From: Alviniconcha marisindica
Lineage: Eukaryota; Mollusca; Gastropoda; Provannidae
Assembly: GCA_018857735.1 (NCBI GenBank)
Contig: JABMCL010000713.1
Location: 802,501 to 866,500, forward strand
Length of the DNA: 64,000 nt
Direction: 5' to 3'
The position numbers were made by a program, and so were the translations under genes. A model generated the notes under the pieces. The model was given only the letters and a program-made list of their open reading frames with translations. It had not been told where the DNA came from and made no database searches. Shown here in pieces: positions 1 to 26,254 of this stretch (position 1 is its first letter; every line of letters begins with the position of its first letter).

Positions 1-460
1 TAGTTCAGTCTTCCTTATCACTTTCATATTTCCACTTCAGGCAACAGAAACCATTTACATGTTGTCCAGTCTTCCTTATTATTTTCATATTTCCCCTTCA
101 GGCAACAGAAACCATTTACATGTTGTCCAGTCTTCCTTATTATTTTCATATTTCCCCTTCAGGCAACAGAAACCATTTACATGTTGTCCAGTCGTCCTTA
201 TCATTTTCACATTTCCCCTTCAGGCAACAGAAACCATTTACATGTTGTCCAGTCGTCCTTATCATTTTCACATTTCCCCTTCTGGCAACAGAAACCTTTT
301 ATTGTAGTTCAGTCTTCCTTATCATTTTCACATTTACCCTTCAGGCAACAAAAACCTTTTATTTGTCATCCAATCTTTCTTATCTTTTTAACATTTTACA
401 TTCAGGCAACTAAAAACCTTTTATCTGTATTTATCAATGGTGATCCAAAGTATATAAAAT
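1..460. repeat. 61-bp minisatellite, about 7 copies
   Basis: A unit of 61 bp recurs head to tail from the left edge, decaying after about position 300. Each unit carries a pyrimidine-rich stretch ending in TTTCCCCTTCAGGCAACAG on the plus strand. Because 61 is not a multiple of 3, the array is open in several frames, which produces spurious overlapping ORFs. It lies in the part of the CFAP47 gene beyond the last exon I can identify (1135), so it is probably intronic. Confidence 0.93.
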
Positions 461-1134
461 AAAATAAAATTGAAACCTGTACCACTCTCATGCTCAATTT
501 TCTGTCAGGGGGCACGCAAGCCAGTGTAGTTTGTTACTGGAGTGAAATAATTCACTGGGTGCAGCTTAGCAGCATACCTAATGATCGTATTCATGTTATT
601 CGTGGCACAGAGGGAGGCATAAGGCTTTAAGACTTTAAAAAAAAGAAAAAAGATTCAGGCAAAATCATTGCAAACATCAAAACATTTGGACTATTTTTTG
701 CATGATATCATTTGCCTCTGCCATAATTTAATTTCTCTGATGAGATAATAATAAAGTAATCTTGAATTTGAAGTAATCTTCAAGTGAATCTGTTTTGTGC
801 ACAAAGACGGAACAAATAAATCCACAACTGTTCACAGGCCCTACCACTGCATGAGGCATATTTTACCTTTATCTTCCATGCTCCTTTTTTCTTTTTCTTT
901 TTTTCCTTTTCTTCTATTGCTGTGATTCCATCTCATACACATTTTTTCTTCTTCTATTGCTGTGATTCCATCACGTACACATACCTCTGCCATACACATA
1001 TTGTTTGATGTTCTTGCACTGTACAATGTTCTCAGGCAGTTATGGCATACCCAGTCAGCTGGGAGTTAAAAAAACCACAGCACACTCATCTAGTTGTATC
1101 CCTCCATGCACAGAACAAATGAGTCAGGACCCAC
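461..1134. other. No recognised gene; presumed CFAP47 intron
   Basis: No exon, RNA gene or recognisable mobile element was found here. The CFAP47 exon ending at 1135 has a normal donor (AG followed by GTGGGT on the minus strand) and leaves an incomplete codon, so the next exon must lie further left, probably outside the window. A short duplicated pyrimidine-rich segment (TTCTTCTATTGCTGTGATTC) occurs twice between about 910 and 975. Confidence 0.6.
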
Positions 1135-17395
<16,261 letters not shown>

Positions 17396-17768
17396 TTTTG
17401 CTGTCCTTTTGCAACTAAATTGCTGGTGTTAATTCAGTAAAACCCTCATCTGAGCTGGAAAATAGATGCCCGCGTCAACAAGGCCGACATATTGTTTAGC
17501 GACAGGTTGCTTGGGACTCTGCTTGTACTTTTTGAACCAGTCGTGTTTTCGTATTACAAAGTCAACACTTCATTATTATTAAATTAGCCTTTTCATCTTA
17601 ACAGCCTTTGTTGTTCTTCCACTCGAGTTGTATTCGTCTAGATATTTTCACCAGATATTTCGGTAAACATATAACTAAAGTGGATTAGCTTTGTTTAATC
17701 TGTAACCAAGCGATCCGCCATCTTGTCGCTACACAACAACCTGTCTTCGACTGAGGACAGTAGTCAAG
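17396..17768. promoter_or_regulatory. Bidirectional promoter shared by CFAP47 and DNAJB13
   Basis: Only 373 bp separate the two start codons, which point away from each other, and both products are axonemal. Seen in the sequence: GTAAACA at 17663-17669, a perfect forkhead (FOXJ1-type) core; GTTGCTTGGGAC at 17506-17517, which contains a full RFX X-box half-site (AGCAAC on the minus strand) beside a degenerate half; and CCGCCATCTTG at 17715-17725, a YY1-type motif of the kind found near start sites. FOXJ1 and RFX factors are the known activators of motile-cilia genes. The transcription starts themselves are not visible. Confidence 0.75.
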
Positions 17769-18699
17769 ATGGGAGTCGATTACTACAGCATCCTCAACTT
17801 GACTCGAAGTGCTACTGATGCTGACATCAAGAAGCAGTAAGTCGATGTCTAAACGTAAATATGCATCGTGTTGAATTTGAATCCAGAAGAGCAAGAGGTG
17901 GTATGGCTGAAACTTTTAAAATTATATGTGGGCTACATGTGTTTATGATGCACAAATTGTTTGTTCCTTGTTTAAGCTGAATGAACTGGCTGGAACAAGA
18001 GGGCACCATTTCAAACTATGGAGAAAAAAAGAAAAAAAAGCCATTTTTAATCAGTATGCATATTTTTTAAAAGACAAAAGGTATAAACAACTGGAACAGT
18101 ATGCCATCCGACATTGTATTAGCAGGAACAGGTATAAAACTCCTTCAAAAAACTTCTAGAGAACATTGGGAACATAAAATATTTAGCAAAGCTCCACACA
18201 CATTGTTGCCACCTGGCTGATAGCTGCATTTCAAGGGGCAGTTGAACTCCAGTTTTAGTGCATTTTAAGATCCATGTGAAAGTTACAAGCAAATGTTGTC
18301 AGTTTGACAACAACATTTGGAACAGTGAATGCCCTGTGGGTTTGACTTAAGAAATAGTGGGGGGGGGGGGGGGGGGGGGGTTTTTGGTTTTTTGTTGTTG
18401 TTGTTGTGTAGTTTTGTTAGGCACTGGGGTTTGTTTTGTTTTTCTTAATCAAAAGTTACACTTGTTTCTCTGTGTGTGTGTGTGTGTGTGTGGCGGGGTG
18501 TCATTATATTTTATAATCATCTTTTTCTTTTTCTTTTCTTCACAGCTACAGAAAGCTTGCTCTGAAGTATCACCCAGAAAAAAACCAAGATGACCAGGCA
18601 GCAGCCGACAAGTTCATGCAGGTGGCAGAGGCCTATGATGTTTTGTCAGACCGTGAGTGTAATTGAGGATCTGCCACACAATCTGCAATGGATGTGTGT

Positions 18700-18750
<51 letters not shown>

Positions 18751-21700
18751 GTGTGTGTGTGTGTGTGTGCATGAGCACGTGCATGTGCATATGTGAGAGA
18801 CTGATAAAGTGAGGGAGAAAACAAGACAGGTGAGAGTGAGAGAGAGAAAGACAGGTAGTTGATTGATCTGCATGATATATTCTAAACTGTCAGAGAATAA
18901 GAGGCACACACATACAAGAAAAAGGGGAAAAAAGACACGGTGTGAGAGAATCAGTATCTGGTGTGTGGTACATAGCATTATATTATGTCATAAAATTATG
19001 TGTTTGACTAAAACCATCACTTCACACATACAGTGAGGTTGCACCTCTCAAATGAACAGCTGGTCTGGTCCCTTTTTGAATAAATAACAGAAACACTATC
19101 TGTTTCCAGTAGCATCTCTGTGAATTTTGTGTATTGTCATCATCTGCAGCACGCAAGAGAGCTGTTTATGATCAGTTCGGAGAGGAGGGTCTGAAGAATG
19201 GAGTTCCAGCGGGGAGTGGGGAGACTGGGGCATGGACCCAGGGCTACACTTTCCATGGGAACCCTGACAAGGTGTTCCGGGACTTTTTCGGTGGTGACAA
19301 TCCCTTCCAAGGTGACTGAGCAATTTGGAATATCAACTCCAGTTTCATTGACTAAGTGCTAAGTGTTTGACTTTGTCTTTTCTTCTCATTTTTCTTTTTT
19401 CCACAATCATATTTGATGAACATTAAAAGATTTGTTCAGTGGAATAATTTATTTGCCAGAACTGGACTGTGGAGGAATGAAAACACATCCATCCATGTTA
19501 TTGTACAGAATGTGTCAAAATGTCTGTCATTTGTCAGAGTATGACTTTTGGCAATTACATGATGTGGAAGTTGAGTATCTGTTTTAACCTGGATTCAGCT
19601 TGTAATTTTGTAATTTTGTTACCCCCCCCCCCCCCCCCCTTTTTTTTTTTATTTTTAATGTTAAATATTGTATTTTTCATCCGTTTTCTTTTCTTTTTCT
19701 TCTTGGATGTTTTTGGACTGAAAGAAGTCACTGGTTCTAGTCTGAATACATCTCAGCCAAACTGATAGTCATAACTGGAATATTTCTATTTCTTTTCTGA
19801 GTGGATGCATTTGATCTCATCAAACGTGAAGGTTTGTAGCATCAGAATGTTGTTGTTGTCCCATAGTGACAGTGTGTAATATGTTTCATGTTTGTTTTGT
19901 TTGTTTTTGTGGAGGTATGTGTAAGCATTTATTGTACTGTGGCAATTGTTTTTTTGTTTCTTTGTTTTTCATTCTCATAAACTTGCTGTCTGTAATGGAA
20001 AGAAATGCATGGCGTTTATAACCAGTACTCATTTAAGCAATACCCTGAGCATGAAGTTCAATGTCATTATTTTGCATGTCAGCAGCATAGCTACTAACTC
20101 TATCAACATCAAACTTTTGAAATGAGAGGAAAATGCCCATGTCACCTTTCTTTGGATTTGTTGCTACTGTGGAACACAAACAAGACAAAGTGAATTAGGA
20201 CCACAAAAATGACTTATTCATACTAAAACTATCCTCACAGTAACAAAATACATCTGAAGCAAACAGCAGGCCTTTGTGTTTCATGATCTGCAGCAGAATT
20301 TCCATCGAAAAGATTCAGCTTTTAGCAGGTTCCACAGTAAGAGAGAGGTCATAGGAGAGGAGTGTAGGACATTCAACTTTGTTTGCCCTCTGCAGAGCTT
20401 GCTGCTTTGCTCAGACAAACAAAATTTGTCTTCCAAAGTCCCCCCCCTCCACTCCCCTGTAACTTTTTCCAAGGATCAGTCCTGTCATGAAACAAGCATG
20501 AAGTGTTCTGTATCTTAAACCTGTAGCTTAAAACAGCAAGTTAGCACTGTATCCTAGAACAGATAGAATAATTCTAGAAATAATTAGGACAAACTTTGTG
20601 GTGCATGGTTTCACCAATAAATGTTGTATTTTTGATGTGTTTCCACAAGTTTTTAAGAGACTTACATCTGTTGTCTAATAATTTCATGTAGCTCTTGATC
20701 CTGATATTTCTTCACATACAGAAACTGTATTCGAAAAAATATTGTTGCTGGTGTTAGGCAAGACATAATACAAGCACAACTGACACCTATGTCTTAAGAA
20801 TAATCATAATAATGTGAATATCTAATGTGCTAACATTACTCACAAGCCCTGTCTGCAATAAAAGGCTGACAATCTTACAACGCAACACAGAGACCACCAT
20901 TTAACATTTAGAAGACCGTAAGTCGGTGTGACTTACGGTCTTCCATTTAACATTTAGAAGACCGTAAGTCGGTGTGACTTACGGTCTTCTAAATGTTAAA
21001 TGGTGGTCACCATAACAATCACCACCATATACTCATCACATATATATATATAAAATAGTGCTTTATACAACAAAATCATGCACCGACTTCTACACCACTT
21101 TTCACACGTACATGCACACACACGCACGTACACGCACGCACACACACACACACTTCAGTATCATGTGCACTGACTGCAACCAAGATAGGAGACAGCATGC
21201 AATTAAATTGCTCCACAAAAAAGATTGTGTCTCTAGCTAAGGAAGAGAGGGTGGACAGATGTCAAGCACAGGCAGTTCCTGCTGTCAACTGCCCTGGGAC
21301 TGACTTTTCTTCAATCTGCCTTTTTCAGAGTTTTACGACAGAGTGGACGGTGACCTGAGCATGGGATTTGGCGGTCTGCATGGCCGTGGCGCCAAGAAGC
21401 AGGATCCACCCATCGAGCGTGATCTCTTCCTCTCTCTGGAAGAAGTCTTCCATGGGTGCACAAAGAAGATGAAGATATCCAGACGAGTGCGTAGAGTTTC
21501 AGCCATCGTCATTGTGTTTAGTGTGTGTTTTGGGGGTTCTTGACATACCCTGCGAGCAGCCATGTGCAGTGAACAGTAATGTAACTCTCTCTCCCCCTCT
21601 GTGCATGTGTGTGTGTGTGTGCGCGTGTGTGTGTGTGCATGCATGTGTACATGCATGTGTGAATGGTGACCTGAGCATTATTATCGTAACCATCACCAAC

Positions 21701-23395
21701 CTTATAGTTATTTCCAGTATACCTCAGCAGAGTGAAGGGTGCAATTAAAATCTTGAAACTCAACATGTAGTCATTCCTTAATGATCATGGTATCAACATT
21801 ATCATCATAAAGAGAAAAAAGAAAGAGGAGCGAGCACACAGATTTGATCAGTCCATGCAATTTGTATCTTTCAGGTAATGAATGAGGACGGGCACACGTC
21901 CAGCATCCGAGACAAGATCCTGACCATCACGGTGAAGAAAGGGTGGAAGCCGGGCACCAAGATCACATTCCCCAAGGAGGGAGACCAGGGACCTAACAAT
22001 GTGCCAGGTTGGTCTGCTCTAGATAGAGCACCAGGCAAACCTCAATCAAATCAAATCTACTATATACCAAGATAGGGCAGTCCATCTTATGGACTACTAA
22101 AAAAAAAAATGTGAGGATGAATTTACCAGGAATCAGTTGGCTCCGTTGCCCATTTTGTTTTCACTGACAACAGCAGGAATATGACATAGACCACACAGTG
22201 TTGTCAGAAAGATGTAATTATTCCATACATCATTTACCTTCCTGCTTTGATTAAACAAAATTTTAAATGAGATAGAGAGTTAGGCGAATCTCATTTTTTT
22301 AAATTTTTCACTGTTGTTTGAATGTCGTTTTATCACTTGATAAAGAGGATTACCCCAAAAATTTGCAGGTTGTCTTTTGTCCTAATAAATAGCGTTCTTT
22401 TGAACCTTTTATGTGTTTGGATCTTGTTTTAGAACTCTAGCGCTCATTCTCATTTCAGATTTGTACAGGTACAAAAGGGAATTTTCAGTCTCTAGTTCAG
22501 TTTCAGTTCTACCACATCAGAGACGGAGGACCTCAGGTTGCATGTAATCATTTCTGCAGCCTGCATTTTCTGTTCTGCTCTTTGCAGCTGACATTGTGTT
22601 CATCGTCAAAGACAAGCCCCATCCTCGTTTCCGCCGGGAAGGTTTGAACCTGATCCACACAGCCAATGTTGCTCTTGGCCGTGCACTGACAGGCACCACT
22701 GTCGACATCCACACACTGGACGAACGTATCCTGCACATCCCTATCAATGATATTATCAAGTGAGTGTTAGCCAACATTGTTGTTACGTTCTCTTTTTAAC
22801 CAAAGCTTGCATCTCAGCTGGAAGCAGTACTAATAGATATGATTAAGGAACACTAAAACAATGCCTAAAATCATCAACATCATACCCCCCAAAAAATGAG
22901 GTAAGTTGTAAAAATTGAAATGAGATGATCATATACATGTATAACATAATTGCAGAGATTTAGATAATTTGTAACTTCTTCTTTTTAAATACATCAAGTG
23001 TGATGAAATGCCTTTTTCAAATACATTTGATTTTTTTTTTTTTTTTAATGAATTACTGAAATGTGTATATTTAGTGGTAAGAAAAAAAGAAAAGAAAAAA
23101 TTCCTTATGATAATGAACATCAGTTTGCATTGCGTTCATTAATATCATTCTTGCGCTAGCCATACTAAAAGCAAAATCCCAACTTTTAAAAGCAATCTGC
23201 ATCAGTGTCACTTAGGTTTAACACTATCTTTGCTATTGCAGGCCTGGCTACAAGAAGATTGTCCCTACTGAAGGTATGCCTATGTCCTCCGACCCAACAC
23301 AGAAAGGTGACCTCATCATCGAGTTCAACATCGAGTTCCCATCATCCTTGACGCCAGAAAGAAAAGACCTCGTTCGAACTGCTCTTTTGTACTGA
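17769..23395 (+). CDS. DNAJB13: DNAJB13, axonemal DnaJ/Hsp40 family protein, complete (317 aa)
   Basis: Exons: 17769-17836, 18546-18652, 19150-19311, 21329-21486, 21875-22007, 22588-22759 and 23242-23395, 954 nt including the stop, all phases consistent. The protein starts [20 protein letters not shown]. It has an N-terminal J domain (about 1-65), the linker [18 protein letters not shown] and two C-terminal substrate-binding beta domains ([49 protein letters not shown]). Length and motifs match DNAJB13 (316 aa in human), a radial-spoke component of motile cilia and sperm. The J-domain signature is HPE (residues 32-34) rather than HPD; mammalian DNAJB13 also lacks the Asp, so Hsp70 stimulation is probably weak or absent. 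DNAJB1 and DNAJB4 are excluded by the absence of a long Gly/Phe region. Confidence 0.95.
18359..18380. repeat. Poly-G tract (22 G)
   Basis: A G homopolymer in DNAJB13 intron 1 on the sense strand, followed by T-rich DNA. It could form an RNA G-quadruplex about 165 nt upstream of exon 2. Confidence 0.9.
18471..18800. repeat. (TG)n tracts flanking DNAJB13 exon 2
   Basis: TG repeats at 18471-18491 lie upstream of exon 2 (18546-18652). A longer TG array at 18693-18770 starts about 40 nt after its donor. Both read UG in the DNAJB13 pre-mRNA. Confidence 0.92.
19622..19649. repeat. Poly-C then poly-T tract
   Basis: Eighteen C followed by about ten T in DNAJB13 intron 3. Confidence 0.88.
20892..21008. 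repeat. Perfect palindrome with internal tandem duplication
   Basis: Outer arms of 33 bp (20892-20924 and 20976-21008) are exact inverted complements. Between them, a 46-bp unit is duplicated head to tail (20897-20942 and 20943-20988). Each unit contains its own hairpin, GAAGACCGTAAGTC against GACTTACGGTCTTC with a GGTGT loop. It lies in DNAJB13 intron 3. It could be a foldback element, a replication template-switch product, or an assembly artefact. Confidence 0.9.
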
Positions 23396-23894
23396 AAGGC
23401 TTCTTGTGAATGAAAGAGAACAGCAACTACATAAATGACATACAAAAAATACCAAAAAAACTGAATGTCTTTGTTTCTGTTGTTCTGCTGTGAAAATAGC
23501 AGAATTTTTGAAAAAAAAGAAGCATGTCTAGTGCAACTGGTTGAAAACAAGAAACAACAGTGAAGGAACTAAACAAATCTATGGTCACCATCATGACTTG
23601 CCAAGAAGCATTAAGTTACACTGTCTGCAAATTTGCATCTTAGAGGTTAATGATAATTTCAAAAAAAAGGTAAAGGAGTTAGTTGACCATTACAAGTCAT
23701 GCATCATCCTAAGTGCTTTGCCTTAATTCCATTTTGTTTTTATCAGTTTCATTTGTCTAAACCCAATGAAAATACTTCTGATATAGAAACTGGAAACTAT
23801 TGTTGTCAAATTTTGGCCCTTGATGAAATGTATTCATTGAACATTGCAGCATACATATCTCTTCATATTTTTTTTTCCTATTCTGATTTTTGTA

Positions 23895-23900
23895 AATAAA
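23895..23900 (+). terminator. Candidate DNAJB13 poly(A) signal
   Basis: AATAAA 500 nt after the stop codon, followed by a T-rich stretch (CTTTTTGTTATTGTTATTG). It gives a 3' UTR of about 520 nt. Confidence 0.6.
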
Positions 23901-24121
23901 CTGATTTCAACTTTTTGTTATTGTTATTGCTTTCTTGCATCTGATTATTTATTGTTTGCAAATATTTCTGAAGGAGGGTTTATGTGCATGCAAACTACAA
24001 ATGATCAACGGTACAAGCCCCCCCCCCCCCCCCCCCCTACCCTTTGGCACAGCTGAAATGACTGAGGCCAAAAAAGTTGTATTCAAGCACTTAGTGATGA
24101 AAAAGCTAGTACAATATGTAA

Positions 24122-24181
<60 letters not shown>

Positions 24182-25380
24182 ACATGTGCACACAGGTGTG
24201 TGAGCGAATGTACTTTTGTCTTATTACACACAGGACAGCAGTCCAATTCAGATGGGTCTTGCAGAAGGACTTAACATCTTAAATCTTAATCAATTAACAG
24301 CAATGCAAGAGCCAGTCAGAACAGTTTTCAATTTCTTTTTATTCTATTTTTGTTTTCTTCTCCATATGTTTCAACAAAATTGCGTTTCCAAAAACCTTGT
24401 CGTCTTAAAATAAAGATTAGTAAGTCTAACACATGCTAATTAAATAGAGGTCCTAATAATTGTGCAAGGCTTCATGGGTCCTTAGTTCCAAAATATGAGC
24501 TAGTCACACAGAATTAAGCTTTAAATATCATGAGTTATTTAAGTAATAAAAATAATAGATAATTTTTGTATAATGCTATTCTCTGGTGTACACAAACTCA
24601 CTGCGTTTTAAAACATTTTTGAAGTTTCACAAACGTAATACATATAATTATGACAACTAACAATGTAGAATACACATATACACACAAAAATACAAAGTAC
24701 ATGTGCCGTATGAGAAGCAGCAATGTATAAAGAAAATAAAGCATTATACTACTGCCAACCCTTAATCCCCTCCCAATCCTGTCCCCTGCCCCCAACTCAC
24801 ACACAAATGGATATGAAATGGGTCGTGTTTGGCATATATAAATCAATCGGAAGGCATGGTGGAAGAGATGCATTTTTAGCTTAGCTTTGAAAATTTGAAG
24901 GAAGGGAGAAGCTCTCAGGTCAGCCGGCAACGAATTCCAGATAGTCGGAGCAATGTAACCAAAAGGACGTTCACCGAAGGTTTTCAAGTTTGTTTTGGGA
25001 ATTTTGAGCAGTCTTTCTGCGGAATGAGCAGTCTTTCAATTCATGAGGTAGCCACACAAAGTATGAATCTGATCGGATGGCTTCATGGAATAACACTGCA
25101 TGATTGTTATACGCTCATTTTCTTGTGCAGGCAAGTCAAAACTATATCTGTTATTGAATCATACCTTTCTTAATATGGCACACGCTGGATTTGTGTGCCA
25201 TTTTATAATACCTAATATCCTTGCACTTGCAGTAGAAAGGTAAATGCTGTGTGTTTGTGCTGCGTGGGGGGGTGGGGCGAGGAGGGCGAGGTGCCTGTGT
25301 GAGTGCATGCATATTTGTGTCTGGTAAGGATATGGCTGACAGACCAATAAATTCTGAACAAATGATTCTCTGGACATTAT
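23901..25380. other. Convergent intergenic region between DNAJB13 and COX17
   Basis: It holds a poly-C run (about 24019-24037), a pure TG array (24125-24181) and a LINE 3' fragment (24598-24990). No gene is recognised. A T-rich stretch with TTTTTATTCT near 24340 could mark an alternative transcript end. Confidence 0.55.
24598..24990 (-). mobile_element. Non-LTR retrotransposon (LINE) C-terminal fragment
   Basis: The minus-strand peptide FGERPFGYIAPTIWNSLPAD followed by LRASPFLQIFKAKLKMHLF is the typical end of LINE polyproteins, just after the reverse transcriptase (pattern xxWNSLPxxLRxxxxxxxFKxxLKxxLF). The catalytic domain is absent, so this is a 5'-truncated relic. The exact LINE clade cannot be decided from this piece. 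Confidence 0.75.
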
Positions 25381-25395
25381 CAAAAATATTCAGTT

Positions 25396-25401
25396 TTTAT
25401 T
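25396..25401 (-). terminator. Candidate COX17 poly(A) signal
   Basis: TTTATT on the plus strand (AATAAA on the minus strand). If used with the terminal exon starting at 26255, the COX17 3' UTR would be about 0.9 kb. Inferred from position only. Confidence 0.4.
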
Positions 25402-25617
25402 TCTTTCCTTCAAAATGACAATACTATGCAAATGACGCCCCAAAGAGGCACAACTAAAGGTACAAACTGTGATCAAATTGTGTGTGCCTATAGATACCAT
25501 TTTTTGATTATAAAACTGTTAGCAGTTGTAATGTGGTCATTTAGTACTAGTAGTATCAATATCAAGGGCACTGCCAACAGAATTTGGACATAAAGTAAAG
25601 TACAAAATGTGACACTA

Positions 25618-25640
25618 CCCCCCCCCCCCCCCCCCCCCCC
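25618..25640. repeat. Poly-C tract (23 C)
   Basis: A C homopolymer, reading as poly-G on the COX17 sense strand, inside the presumed COX17 3' UTR. Confidence 0.88.
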
Positions 25641-26254
25641 AAGCTAATAACAGTAGAATGTTTCTCCACTCAATCACATCATATTTCTCCAACAATCTTG
25701 CTACTTTTCAAGTGCTCAAGAAATCACTTATTTAACAATTAAATAAACAAAGGATTATAAAAAAACATTTGGAGGTCTGCTTCATGGACAAGATATCAGA
25801 AATAAAAAGCATATCATCATCTGGAAAAAGTTAGCACATTTTTTGTATCTCAGTATCCATAATAATAGTAAAAAATAATAAAAATTAACCACCCCTCGAG
25901 ACAAAGCAACAGAAAATATCAAAATTACATAGATTTATCTTATGAGAACTAAAAATACAAGGAAAGAAAACATCAGGGATTTTAAAATCGCTTTGTCCAT
26001 TGTACAATTTCAGCATCAAGGAGAAGTGAGTGGAAATAAACCATTGGTATTGTGGTACCTAACCCATGACACCAAATATCACAATGGAAGGAACACTCTG
26101 ACCAAACTGATATAAATATACATATATATAGAATATGGGACAATCAGTCCACCATATCAAACACTGCCAACAGCACATCAGTCAGTCATCAGGAGTAGCA
26201 GTCATCCATCATCCTTTCGTTCCGACTTGAAACCACCTCGCTCACAATCAGTGA

